Source: Azospirillum brasilense (GTDB lineage: Bacteria > Pseudomonadota > Alphaproteobacteria > Azospirillales > Azospirillaceae). Taken from it: a DNA stretch of 64,000 bases. Below the pieces are notes generated by a model. That model did not search any database. It had not been told where the DNA came from and worked only from the letters and a program-made list of their open reading frames with translations. How positions within the stretch are numbered: position 1 is the first letter of the stretch; each line of letters starts with the position of its first letter. Both the position numbers and the translations under genes were made by a program. The stretch is taken from NCBI RefSeq assembly GCF_005222205.1, contig NZ_CP032349.1, positions 434,001 to 498,000 on the forward strand, given 5' to 3'. Of the stretch, positions 27,663 through 36,241 are shown in pieces.

Positions 27663-27910
27663 GATGTCCTATCACTAGCATACTATCTAAAATGGCTTAA
27701 GACAGCATTTCCGTCGTCAGCGCGATAAATTTCGACAAAGAGTCACAAGGGATCTCTGCAACATTGTCGCATTTCGTCGCATTTCGGAACGCCACTGTCC
27801 AATAATTCCGTTGCGCACGCCTTGCGGTTCCCTGGTCCTTGTCAAGACGTCGAGAGAACATCGCCTCCAGCCGCTCGTCATGGAAGCCCTGATGGGCCGG
27901 CCGGCGGCGG
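27663..27910. other. Intergenic gap inside the EPS locus
   Basis: This stretch is clearly AT-richer than its neighbours, especially 27663-27720, and has no convincing gene; a 65-codon open frame (27717-27914, minus) has no recognisable content. It probably carries a promoter for the methyltransferase/WcaJ/GH18 half of the locus. Confidence 0.4.
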
Positions 27911-29233
27911 TCATGGTCTTTCCCCGCTGAAGACCGGGCGTTTCGGCGGGTGAAGGGGGCCCTGGGCGCCGGCCGGACGGCGGGCGTTGCGCCAGAAGAG
28001 GGCAAGCGCCATCACGCTGGCGACCTCGCCGGGCGTGAAGACGACGGAGTAGATGGTGGAGGTCGCCAGGGCGAACAGAACGTAATCGCCCAGCGCCTGG
28101 GTCATGGGATCGTCGCCGGTGGCGGCCTTGCGGGCGGTGCGCAGCGCCGCGACGTAGAAGGCCGCGATCAGCACCGCGCCGATGACGCCGTATTCGAAGA
28201 CGATGCCGATCCAGCCGATGTCGGCGAGATAGAATTGATTGTTGCCCAGGATGTCCGCCAGGGTCACGTTGCTGAAGCGGGTGATGGCGCCCACCCCCAG
28301 CAGCCAGCGCAACGGCGTCACCTCCAGGAAGTCGAGCGCCAGGATGATGGAGTTCTGCCGGATCGACAGGGAGGCGCCGAGCATCTGCTCGGCCCGGTTG
28401 GCGAGGTCCACGCTGTAGACGGCGGCCAGGGCGACCGCCGCCAGCAGGGCCATGCTGACCGCCAGGATCCGCCACCAGCCGCGCGCCGAGGTGATCATGG
28501 CGAAGCCGACCACCAGGACCACGCTGCCCAGGGCCGTGCGCTGCTTGTAGATCAGGACCATCAGCAGCAGCCCGACCAGCAGCAGCGGGATGGTCCACCA
28601 TTCCCGGTACGCGCAGAACCGCCGGGCCAGGTAGAAGAGGAACAGCACGCCGAAGAACATCGGCATGTAGATGCGCGGGCCGCGCTCGACGTCGTACATC
28701 AGCAGCTTGCTCTTCAGCGGGTCGGTGGCGTAGGCCTCCGGCGGGAGGACCAGCCACAGAGCGAGCATGATGACGAAGGTGCCGGCGCCGAGCGCGATCA
28801 GCGCGCCGCGCACCTGCGGCAGCGTCGGGCGCAGCAGCGTCAGAAGGGCGGCGAGGGAGAAGTAGTAGGCGAAGGGCCAGACCTTGACCGTGGTCGCCAT
28901 CGCATCGGTCAGCCCGTTGCCGAGCTGGACCATGGAGACCGCCGGGGTGATCGCCACGAGGTAGGCGAGCAGGGCGATGCACAGCGACTTGAACGGCAGC
29001 TCGATCTGCGCCAGCGCGTAGACGGCCAGCGGGATGGTCAGGACCGGCCAGCTTTTCGACAGGGCGTAGAGCGGCGGGACATCGACCAGATAATGGAAGC
29101 TCTGCCCGAACAGCGGCAGCACCGCCAGCAGGATCATCACCGTCAGGGCGCGGGGCTGGGCACGGCGGGGCGCCGCCACCCGGACGGGCGACAGGATGCG
29201 GCCGCGCTGCCGGGCTCCCAGCTCGACGATCAT
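27911..29233 (-). CDS. O-antigen ligase/Wzy-like polymerase
   Basis: A 440-aa membrane protein with about eleven hydrophobic segments and a large periplasmic loop (about residues 275-345). The loop contains QNSIILALDFLEVTPLRWLL, GVGAI and NNQFYLADIG, like Wzy/WaaL-type proteins. It would join lipid-linked repeat units in the periplasm. The ATG at 29233 overlaps the WecG-like stop. The C-terminus is a basic, proline-rich tail. Confidence 0.78.
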   Translation of the reverse strand: MIVELGARQRGRILSPVRVAAPRRAQPRALTVMILLAVLPLFGQSFHYLVDVPPLYALSKSWPVLTIPLAVYALAQIELPFKSLCIALLAYLVAITPAVSMVQLGNGLTDAMATTVKVWPFAYYFSLAALLTLLRPTLPQVRGALIALGAGTFVIMLALWLVLPPEAYATDPLKSKLLMYDVERGPRIYMPMFFGVLFLFYLARRFCAYREWWTIPLLLVGLLLMVLIYKQRTALGSVVLVVGFAMITSARGWWRILAVSMALLAAVALAAVYSVDLANRAEQMLGASLSIRQNSIILALDFLEVTPLRWLLGVGAITRFSNVTLADILGNNQFYLADIGWIGIVFEYGVIGAVLIAAFYVAALRTARKAATGDDPMTQALGDYVLFALATSTIYSVVFTPGEVASVMALALFWRNARRPAGAQGPLHPPKRPVFSGERP

Positions 29234-30042
29234 GGGCGCGCCGCCGGCTTCGGGCGCGCTTGGCCCCGCTGCTCCGACCACCAGGCCGACAGCGCGATGC
29301 CGAGCAGCGGCAGGGACTCCACGAAGACCCGCCGGGTGTGGCCGCGCGGATTCTGGGCCAGCCGGTACAGCCATTCGAGCGCGAAGCGGCGGAACAGCGG
29401 CGGCGCGCGTTCGACCAGCCCCGTCACGAACAGAAGCGAGCTGCCGACGCACAGCCCGACGCCGGTGGCCTGTCCGGTGTTCCGGATGGCCAGCGACAGG
29501 CATTCCGACTGCGGCGCGCCGACCGCCAGGAAAACGAAGCGGGCCGGGTGGTCCAGCACGAAGCGGACGCAGCGCTCGACCTCCCGCGGGTCGGCGGAGA
29601 AGCCCATCGGCGGCTCGTGCCGGGCCAGCCGGGTCAGGCCGAAGCGGTCGCGCAGGCGGCGCTCCAGCTCGTCGCTGCCGCCGATCACCGTGACGGTATC
29701 GTCCGGCGTGATGACGTGCGCGAACAGGTGGGCGGTCAGGTCGCTGCCGCTGGCGCTGGGCAGCGGCTTGCGGAACAGCCGCCGCGACAGGTGCCGCATG
29801 ATCTGGCTGTCGCACAGCCGCAGCCACGCGCCGTCATAGGCGGCGCGGAAGCGGGCGTCGTCGCCGCGGTGAAGCCGCACCACATGCTGCGCGTTCGGCG
29901 TCACGACGTAGGCGAAGGGCTCCCCCGGCGCCCGCGCGGCGATGGCCTGGGCGGCGCCGGCCACGTCGAGGCGGGTGATGGAGACCCCGAAGACGGTGTC
30001 CGCGGGGTGCTCCCGCCCCGGTTCGGTCTGGGGCGTCGTCAT
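29230..30042 (-). CDS. WecG/TagA/CpsF-family glycosyltransferase
   Basis: A 270-aa glycosyltransferase of family GT26. The characteristic motifs are ITPNAQHV-like (VVTPNAQHVVRLHRGDD), LCDSQIMRHLSRR, TVIGGSDELERRL, FLAVGAPQSECL and LCVGSSLLFVTG, ending with EWLYRLAQNPRGHTRR. It transfers a sugar to a lipid-linked precursor at the cytoplasmic face. The start overlaps the stop of the export-protein gene by ATGA, showing translational coupling. Confidence 0.88.
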   Translation of the reverse strand: MTTPQTEPGREHPADTVFGVSITRLDVAGAAQAIAARAPGEPFAYVVTPNAQHVVRLHRGDDARFRAAYDGAWLRLCDSQIMRHLSRRLFRKPLPSASGSDLTAHLFAHVITPDDTVTVIGGSDELERRLRDRFGLTRLARHEPPMGFSADPREVERCVRFVLDHPARFVFLAVGAPQSECLSLAIRNTGQATGVGLCVGSSLLFVTGLVERAPPLFRRFALEWLYRLAQNPRGHTRRVFVESLPLLGIALSAWWSEQRGQARPKPAARP

Positions 30043-30779
30043 GGGAAAGTCGTGATCGCGCCGGTTTGACGGCTGATCGTGTAGTTGAACGTGCGCTCGA
30101 ACGGGACGACGCGGTTGATGAACTGCTCGACCCACAGGCCGGTCTCGGCGATGGAGCTGCGCGGCACGAACAGGATGTCGCCGGCGACCAGCGGCACGTC
30201 GCCGGCCGCTGCCCCGGTCTCGATGAACCGGCGGGTGTCGATGGTGCGCAGCATCGGCTTGTTCTCGGGGTTGCGGCGGATCAGCACCACCTCCTCGTAC
30301 CGCGCCTCGCGGTCGAAGCCGCCGGCCAGCATGATCACCTCCATCACGCCGATGCGGCCGTTCAGCAGGTAGGTGCCGGGGCGGGCGACGGCGCCGCCGA
30401 TGTAGGCGCGGTTCGACGGGGTCTCCTTCAGCCCGATGCTGACCTGCGGAGCGCGCATCCAGCGCCGGGCGCGCGTCTCGATCACGTTGGCCAGCTCGCC
30501 CGGCGTCAGCCCGGCGGCGTCGACCTGCCCGGCCATGCGCAGCCCGGCGGAGCCGTCGGGGCCGATCATCACCTCCTCGTCCATGTCGGGGACGAGCGTG
30601 AACTTGACCTGGAAGCGGTCGCCCGGACCCAGCCGGTAGGGCGGGGTTGAGTCCTCCCAGCGGGCGAAGCCCTCGGGCATCGCCTCCTTTGGAGTCAACG
30701 ACTGGCCGGTGCACGCGCCGAGCGCCAGCAACGCCGCCAACAGGAAGCCCCGCATCGCGGCCATCCGCATCACAGCCAT
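30039..30779 (-). CDS. Polysaccharide export lipoprotein (Wza-like)
   Basis: A 246-aa outer-membrane export protein. The N-terminus has a lipoprotein signal with lipobox ALGAC (Cys at residue 23). A Poly_export domain follows (YRLGPGDRFQVKF, TLVPDMDEEVMIGPDGS) and then SLBB-like segments (GAVARPGTYLLNGRIGVMEV). It is shorter than E. coli Wza (379 aa), as is common in alphaproteobacteria. It overlaps the chain-length gene by about 10 bp, so both are made from one message. Confidence 0.88.
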   Translation of the reverse strand: MAVMRMAAMRGFLLAALLALGACTGQSLTPKEAMPEGFARWEDSTPPYRLGPGDRFQVKFTLVPDMDEEVMIGPDGSAGLRMAGQVDAAGLTPGELANVIETRARRWMRAPQVSIGLKETPSNRAYIGGAVARPGTYLLNGRIGVMEVIMLAGGFDREARYEEVVLIRRNPENKPMLRTIDTRRFIETGAAAGDVPLVAGDILFVPRSSIAETGLWVEQFINRVVPFERTFNYTISRQTGAITTFP

Positions 30780-33016
30780 CGGTAGATCACCTGGGGAATG
30801 TGGAAGTGACGGCCGGTCAGCACCAGGCCGACGATGTCGCCGCCGGACGCGAGGATGGAGTCGCGCATCCGGGCGGCGACCGGCGCACGGGTGTGCTCGG
30901 CGCGGGCGACCAGGATGTTCGCATCCACCATCGGCGACAGCCGGCGGGCAAGATGGCTGTTCCCGATCGGCGGCGACAGAATCAAAATGATGTCAAAGCG
31001 TTGATTCAGCCGTTCCAGCATCTGGCGCGACTGGGCGATGGGGGTGCGCAGGCTGCCCAGCGCCGATCCCGTCGCCTGCCGCGACACCCAGAGCAGCGGC
31101 ACGGCGGAGGGCAGCGTTTCGAGGTCGCCGGTGCCCTGCGGCTCGATGGTCGGCAGCCGCTCGCCGGCCCCGCCGTCCGCATCCCCGGCCGCCTCGCCGT
31201 CCGTCTTGTCGTCGGCCCCGGCGTTGATCGCGGCCAGCTGGCCGGTGCCGTCGCCGCAGAGGTCGATGACCAGCGTCCGCAGGCCCCGCCCCTTGGCGAA
31301 TTCCAGGGCCAGCCCGCGCGCCACGATGGCGTCGCCGTCGCCGTCGTTGGCGGTCACGAACTGGATCAGGCCCATCGGCTGGTCGTCCAGGCCGTGGTCG
31401 CGCAGCTGGGCGGCCAGATGGATCAGCTCCTGCTGGGCACCGGGGGAGACCAGCTCGCCGTCGGTGTCGGAGAAGCTGGCGATGGCCGGGACGCCCAGGT
31501 CGCGCTCGATCTCGTGCGGCAGGATGTAGACCTGGCGCAGCCACGTCGCCAGCACGCCGGCCGCCCCGCCCAGCAGGATGCCGCCGACCAGGCCGGCGAT
31601 GATGAAGCTCGGTCCCATGCTCGTCCCGGTCGCCGGGGCCACCGCCGGCTGCACGACGCGGACGTTGGAGAAGCGCACCTTGGCGGCCTCCTCCTCGGCG
31701 CGGGCGGCCTCGGTGCGCTGGGCGTAGTCGCGGTAGATGTCCTCCATCACGCCGCGCGTGCGCTCCAGGTCGCGCAGCTCGCTTTCCGCCTTGCGCAGGC
31801 GCCCGACCTTCTCCACCGCCACCGTGTGCTGGCGGTTCAACTCGTCGAGCTGCCGGGCCACCGCGTCCTGCTCGATCTCCAGCGTCAGCAGATGGTTGTT
31901 CAGGAAGGGGATGGACGGGTTGCGGACCTCGCGCGTGGTGTTGAAGACCGGCTTGTCGCCGCCCTTCATGGACTGCCGGACTGTCCGGATCTTCCGTTCC
32001 AGCTCCTGGAGGGGCGGGTAGTCGGGCAGGAACTGCGAGGCCATCCGGTCGCGCTCCAGCTCCAGGCGGAGCAGCACGTTGCGGTCGTCGTCGTTCTGGG
32101 TCTGGTTGCTCTGCTCCCGGAAGTCGAACACCCGCTCCGGGAGGGAGGCGAGCCGCTTCTTGGCCGCCGCGACCTCCGCCAGGAGGGCCGCCTGGCGCTC
32201 CTGGGTCTGACGGCGGCGCTGCACGATGCTGTCCACCTGGTTGGCGGCGAGCAGGCTTTCCTGCCCGAGATCGACGATGTCGTACTCGGACTTCAGCGTC
32301 TGGATCTGCGCCTCGATGCTCTTCAGCTGATCGGAGTGGCGGGCCAGTTCGGAGGCGAGGAAGGGCGAGCGCGGGACGTCGAAGATCGCGCGGCGGCGCT
32401 TCAGATAGGCGTCGGCCAGGGCGTTGACGGTGTCCGCGGCGAGGTCCGGGTCCTCGTGGCTGAAGCTGAGGCGCACGATGTTGGAGGAGGACTGCTGCTC
32501 CACCTGAAGGCGGCGCTTGAACTTGTCGATGGCCTTTTCGAGCTGGTCCTGCGGGCTGTCGGCGGGCAGCAGGCCGAAGAGGCGCGGCCGCGCGATCTCC
32601 GGGAACAGGGTGACCGGGTCCAGCGCGCTCAGCGTGTCCTCGATCACCCGGCGGCTTTCCAGGATGCGGATCTCGCTGTCCACCGACTTCAGCCCGTCGA
32701 TCGACAGGAAGGAGGGCAGGGTTCCGGCCACGTCGCTGATCCCCGCGTGCGAGCGGTCGATCATCATCATGACCAGACTTTCCGCGGCGTAGCGCGTGCG
32801 CGCATAGGTGGCGGCGGTCAAGCCGGCGATGATTGACAGAAGAGCAACGACCAGGATGATGCGCTTGTGATAAAAAGCGAGTATCAGAAGGTCGCGCGGC
32901 GTAAATGCCGACACCCCGCTGGAAAACAGCACCCCATGCGATTGCTGAGCCGGCGCGCCATCCAGCTGATCGGCTGATTGACTCTGCCTGCGATTTTCCA
33001 GATGTTGGGACAGCAT
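30770..33016 (-). CDS. Wzc-like chain-length/export regulator with degenerate ATPase domain
   Basis: A 748-aa protein. A Wzz domain spans membrane segments at about residues 52-74 and 476-496 with a long coiled coil between (about 195-465). The C-terminal 240 residues align in style with bacterial tyrosine kinases, but the P-loop position reads TANDGDGDAIVARG and lacks the GK[ST]; Walker A' LVIDLCGDG keeps one Asp, and the Walker B position reads ILILSPP. The C-terminal Tyr cluster is reduced to one Tyr (VIYRWL). It therefore likely organises polymer length and export without kinase activity. It starts the minus-strand EPS operon. Confidence 0.85.
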   Translation of the reverse strand: MLSQHLENRRQSQSADQLDGAPAQQSHGVLFSSGVSAFTPRDLLILAFYHKRIILVVALLSIIAGLTAATYARTRYAAESLVMMMIDRSHAGISDVAGTLPSFLSIDGLKSVDSEIRILESRRVIEDTLSALDPVTLFPEIARPRLFGLLPADSPQDQLEKAIDKFKRRLQVEQQSSSNIVRLSFSHEDPDLAADTVNALADAYLKRRRAIFDVPRSPFLASELARHSDQLKSIEAQIQTLKSEYDIVDLGQESLLAANQVDSIVQRRRQTQERQAALLAEVAAAKKRLASLPERVFDFREQSNQTQNDDDRNVLLRLELERDRMASQFLPDYPPLQELERKIRTVRQSMKGGDKPVFNTTREVRNPSIPFLNNHLLTLEIEQDAVARQLDELNRQHTVAVEKVGRLRKAESELRDLERTRGVMEDIYRDYAQRTEAARAEEEAAKVRFSNVRVVQPAVAPATGTSMGPSFIIAGLVGGILLGGAAGVLATWLRQVYILPHEIERDLGVPAIASFSDTDGELVSPGAQQELIHLAAQLRDHGLDDQPMGLIQFVTANDGDGDAIVARGLALEFAKGRGLRTLVIDLCGDGTGQLAAINAGADDKTDGEAAGDADGGAGERLPTIEPQGTGDLETLPSAVPLLWVSRQATGSALGSLRTPIAQSRQMLERLNQRFDIILILSPPIGNSHLARRLSPMVDANILVARAEHTRAPVAARMRDSILASGGDIVGLVLTGRHFHIPQVIYRWL

Positions 33017-33210
33017 CTTTTATGGGTACCGTAGCGTGTGGATCGAGCACTTTACCGCTAGGGTTTACCACGTCCGATGTAGCCCTGTCATGGGGTGGTT
33101 GGGGTTTTGAAGCATTTTGTCTCAATTTTTAGCTATTCGCTTTCTGCCGAACCCTCCTACTTTTGGTTGGGTCCCGTGATTCCCGATCGAGCCCCACCGA
33201 GCCGCAGGCC
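33017..33210. promoter_or_regulatory. Divergent EPS promoter region
   Basis: The 194-bp gap separates the head of the minus-strand EPS operon from the plus-strand FkbM gene. It is AT-rich at 33100-33140 (runs of T around 33120-33130) and should hold promoters for both directions. I could not place -35/-10 boxes with confidence. Confidence 0.45.
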
Positions 33211-34041
33211 ATGAACCACCAATTGTCCTCCCTGAAAGCCGCGATCGAGCGTCGCCATCCGCGGGTGTTCCGGCGCCTGACCTGGCTTCGGGACCGGCTC
33301 GCGCCCTATTACGCCGAGCCGGAGCTGCGCCTGCTTCCCGCGCTGTGCGTTCCGGGCGAAGCCGCCTACGACATCGGCGCCAACAGCGGCATATACACCT
33401 TCTGGCTCTGCCGGTTCGCGTCGAGCGTGACGGCCTTCGAGCCGAATCCGAACCTCGCGGCTTTGCTCGAAGCCAAGTTCGCGCCGCTGATCGCGGCCGG
33501 CCGGCTGCGGGTGGAGGGGTGCGCGCTGAGCGACGGCGACGGGTCCATCGTGCTGCACGTTCCGCGCTCGTCCGCCCTGGCCTCGGTCGAGGCGGGGGCG
33601 GTGGGGGCCCATGGCGAGGAGGTGGAGACGGTGACCGTCCCGCGCCGGACGCTGGACCGCTACGACCATCGTCCGGTCGGCTTCCTGAAGATCGATGTGG
33701 AGGGGCATGAGACCGCGGTGGTCGGCGGCGGCCTTGCCCTGATCGGGCGCGACCGCCCCAACCTGCTGATCGAGGCGGAGGAGCGGCACAACCCCGGGGC
33801 CCTGGCGGCGTTGCAGGCGCGGCTGGCCCCGCTGGGCTATCGCGGCTATTTCGTCCTGGCGGGACGCCTGTGCACGCTGGACGGCTTCGATCCGGATCGC
33901 CACCAGTCCCGCTCGGCCCTCAACGCGGCGGGCACCCATCGCGTCAAGGGGCGGATCTACATCAACAATTTCATCTTCGTCGCGCGCGATGGCGTGGCCG
34001 ACCGGCTGCGCGCCGCGCTCGGGCAGTCAAGCGGGCGCTGA
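33211..34041 (+). CDS. FkbM-family methyltransferase
   Basis: A 276-aa SAM methyltransferase. The glycine motif is AYDIGANSGIYTFWL, the acidic residue is in VTAFEPNPNLAALL, and the FkbM signatures VGFLKIDVEGHE and LIEAEERHN are present. The ATG at 33211 is preferred to a TTG 48 bp upstream. Such enzymes O-methylate sugars in EPS/LPS loci. It is divergent from the main EPS operon and may share its promoter region. Confidence 0.85.
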   Translation: MNHQLSSLKAAIERRHPRVFRRLTWLRDRLAPYYAEPELRLLPALCVPGEAAYDIGANSGIYTFWLCRFASSVTAFEPNPNLAALLEAKFAPLIAAGRLRVEGCALSDGDGSIVLHVPRSSALASVEAGAVGAHGEEVETVTVPRRTLDRYDHRPVGFLKIDVEGHETAVVGGGLALIGRDRPNLLIEAEERHNPGALAALQARLAPLGYRGYFVLAGRLCTLDGFDPDRHQSRSALNAAGTHRVKGRIYINNFIFVARDGVADRLRAALGQSSGR

Positions 34042-34058
34042 TCGCGCCGGCGGCGGCA

Positions 34059-34439
34059 TCAGCGGCGGCAATCGACCTCGGGCCAGGGCCGCTTCTGGTA
34101 GAAGGGACGCAAGGTCAGGATCGTCGCCACCTTCCAGATGCGGCTCTGCCGCTCGGGGCACAGATTGTTCACCGCGGAGGTCGGGTTGCCGCGCCACCAA
34201 TCGGGAAGGTGGACCTCGACCTCGTAGGTGTTCAGGTGCAGCTCGGGTTCGCGGATCCACCAGCCATAGGGCAGACGGTCGAAATGGGTGCGGATTTCCT
34301 GAAGGATGTCGATGGCGCGCCATTCCTCCGCATCCTGCGCGGCGGCCGGTCGGCCATGCCCGACCAGCGCTGCGGCAAGGCAAAAAGCCAGCGCCGCATG
34401 GACCGTCCGGCGCCCTTGCCCTTTCGTCACCATGGTCAT
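34059..34439 (-). CDS. Small secreted hypothetical protein
   Basis: A 126-aa protein with a clear signal peptide (basic start, hydrophobic LAFCLAAALVG, cleavage near AAAQ). The mature part is about 90 residues, Trp-rich (EEW, YGWWIREPE, LPDWWRG) with two cysteines (NNLC, VDC) that could form a disulfide. I do not recognise a family. It lies tail-to-tail with the FkbM gene and divergent from the flippase gene. Intact reading frame, signal peptide and location suggest a real periplasmic protein linked to polysaccharide assembly; that link is inference. Confidence 0.6.
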   Translation of the reverse strand: MTMVTKGQGRRTVHAALAFCLAAALVGHGRPAAAQDAEEWRAIDILQEIRTHFDRLPYGWWIREPELHLNTYEVEVHLPDWWRGNPTSAVNNLCPERQSRIWKVATILTLRPFYQKRPWPEVDCRR

Positions 34440-34537
34440 CAACCGACTGCTCTCCTTGCGCGGCCCGACACGGCGGGTCGCCGCGCGTCTCCGAATCTCT
34501 TCCGCTTCCGCAACAACCCTTTATCCCACAGAGCGTG

Positions 34538-35866
34538 ATGCGTCTCCAGACATGGCATGCCCTCGGGCGTTACGGCGCCGGCCTCGGGCTGCGCGGGGTG
34601 GAGGTCGTCGGCAAGCTCGGCCTCTATATCATAGCGGCGCGCGCGCTGGGCGCCCATGATGCCGGGCTGTTCTTCCTGTGCCTGACCTGGATCGGCCTGG
34701 CATCGACGGTGGCGCGGCTGGGGCTCGAACGGGCGATCACGCGGCACATCGCCGCCGAGCTGGCCATCGGCCAGGGGCGGGCGGCCGGTCGTGACCTGCG
34801 CACCGGGTTGATCGGCACGGGACTCGCCGCGACCCTGGCCGCGGTGGTGGCCTTCGCCCTGGCGGGGCCGGCGTCGCACCTGCTGTTCGGGGCGCCGGAC
34901 CTCGAAGCGCCGCTGCGCCTGTCGGCTCTGGTCCTGGTGCCGCAGACCTTGACCATCACCATCGGATCGGCCCTGACGGGGCTCAAGCGGGGCATCGCCG
35001 CGCAGTTCGTGCAGAACGCGCTGTGGCCGGTCCTGATGCTCGCCGCTCTGGTGGCGGGGGTGTCCAGCCTCGATTCCCTGATTCTGGCTCTGGCCGGGGT
35101 TTTGACTTTCAGCGTCGCGGTCGGGATGGCCTTGCTCGCGCGCGACCGCCACCGCTTCAGGGACCATTCCGTCGCCGCCGATGCCGCAACGTCGGAAGGG
35201 CGGGTGGAGGGTCTGCCGTCGCTCTGGCACACCGCGCGTCCTCTGTTCGTCGTTGAGCTGGTGCAGGTGTCGCTGGCGTCGCTGCCGGTGCTCGCGCTGG
35301 GCGTGTTCGTGGACGCGGCCTCGGTCGGCGCCTTCAGCGTGGCCAACCGCATCTCCATGCTGGTCTGGGTCGTCGTCATCAGCATCGGGACCTTCGCCGC
35401 GCCAAACTACGCCGAGCTGCATCGCCGCGGCGAGACGTCCCGTCTGCTGGCGATGAACCGCGGCATCATGCTGGCCGTCGCGGCGTTGGGCCTGCCGATG
35501 GTGTCGGTCATGATGATCGTGCCCGAGCTGTTGCTCGATCTGGTGGGGGAGGGGTTCGGCAGCGCGGCGACGGCGCTGCGCATCCTCGCCGCGGGCCAGA
35601 TGATCCACTGCCTTCTGGCCTGCCAGGACATCCTGCTGGCCATGACGGGACACGGACGCACGCTGCGCCGGCTCAACCTGCTGCAGCTGGCGGTGTGCAT
35701 CCTGCTCGGCGCCGTCCTGATCCCGGTCTTCGGCATGACCGGAGCGGCGGCGGTCACGGCCCTGACGGTGGCCCAGGGAGCGATCGGGACGACGCTGGTG
35801 CGCGTCCTGCTGTTCAGGCGGCACAACGGCACCGCGAAGGGCGCCGCGGCGTTCGAACGCGTCTGA
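34538..35866 (+). CDS. Polysaccharide flippase (Wzx/MATE-like)
   Basis: A 442-aa membrane protein with 12-14 hydrophobic segments. The N-terminal YGAGLGLRGVEVVGKLGLYI, then AARALGAHDAGLFFLCL, is typical of Wzx-type oligosaccharide flippases. It moves lipid-linked repeat units across the inner membrane, complementing WcaJ, WecG and Wzy of the divergent operon. The ATG at 34538 (with GTG directly before it) starts the conserved part; the frame is open further upstream but antisense to the small secreted protein gene. Confidence 0.82.
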   Translation: MRLQTWHALGRYGAGLGLRGVEVVGKLGLYIIAARALGAHDAGLFFLCLTWIGLASTVARLGLERAITRHIAAELAIGQGRAAGRDLRTGLIGTGLAATLAAVVAFALAGPASHLLFGAPDLEAPLRLSALVLVPQTLTITIGSALTGLKRGIAAQFVQNALWPVLMLAALVAGVSSLDSLILALAGVLTFSVAVGMALLARDRHRFRDHSVAADAATSEGRVEGLPSLWHTARPLFVVELVQVSLASLPVLALGVFVDAASVGAFSVANRISMLVWVVVISIGTFAAPNYAELHRRGETSRLLAMNRGIMLAVAALGLPMVSVMMIVPELLLDLVGEGFGSAATALRILAAGQMIHCLLACQDILLAMTGHGRTLRRLNLLQLAVCILLGAVLIPVFGMTGAAAVTALTVAQGAIGTTLVRVLLFRRHNGTAKGAAAFERV

Positions 35867-35873
35867 GCGTGTT

Positions 35874-35890
35874 GGGCAGCGCTGCCCTTT
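35874..35890 (+). terminator. Hairpin after the flippase gene
   Basis: A perfect 14-bp inverted repeat GGGCAGCGCTGCCC followed by TTT lies 8 bp after the flippase stop. The short T run makes it a modest candidate for intrinsic termination. Confidence 0.45.
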
Positions 35891-35894
35891 CGGG

Positions 35895-36030
35895 TTCGCG
35901 GCCGATCGTCCGGTCTTGTGCGCGCAGAGCGGCCTGAATGCGCGGGGCGCCGTGGCGCTTGCGATGCTGCTCGTGCGGATGCCGAACGTCGGCCAAGCGC
36001 TGCCGATCGCCTGGAAGCGCTTCCCGTAGC
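35895..36030 (-). pseudogene. Probable IS3-family transposase (orfB) remnant
   Basis: Read on the minus strand, the frame gives ELREALPGDRQRLADVR and then HEQHRKRHGAPRIQAALRAQ. The block R-x-H-G-A-P-R-I-x-A-x-L-R is the hallmark near the N-terminal HTH_21 region of IS3-family orfB transposases. Neither the upstream start nor the downstream DDE catalytic part is present, so this is a fragment. It marks an old insertion at the edge of the EPS locus. Assignment rests on this motif alone. Confidence 0.45.
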
Positions 36031-36211
36031 TCCGAGAAGAGGCCAGGGGCGGTCGCCGCCCCGGCGGTCCAGCGGAACCGCGGCGGAGTGGTGCCGCAAT
36101 TTCATGCATAAGGTTTAATCAGGTCGAGACATTGCCGAAAATTTGACCAATCACGGAACGGCCGCCCAGTGATTTCGCGCCCTTCCGGTTGGCACGCCGC
36201 TTGCTCAACAG

Positions 36212-36225
36212 TCTTGTATACAAGA
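36212..36225. promoter_or_regulatory. GntR/FCD operator palindrome
   Basis: A perfect 14-bp palindrome TCTTGTATACAAGA lies 16 bp before the start of the GntR gene. TTGTATACAA is a typical core for FCD-type GntR dimers, so autoregulation of the operon is likely. Confidence 0.7.
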
Positions 36226-36241
36226 TTGGTGCGGCAGCCTG

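Larger units (their letters stand above)
35867..36241. other. Gene-poor gap with transposon debris and an operator
   Basis: The 375-bp gap after the flippase holds, in order, a terminator-like hairpin (35874), a probable IS3 transposase fragment (minus strand, about 35895-36030), an AT-rich stretch (36100-36150) without visible gene, and a perfect GntR-type palindrome (36212-36225). Confidence 0.5.

Noticed and set aside
27717..27914. 65-codon minus-strand ORF in the EPS gap
   Set aside because: No recognisable sequence features, no good ribosome site, and low-complexity Arg/Ser composition.
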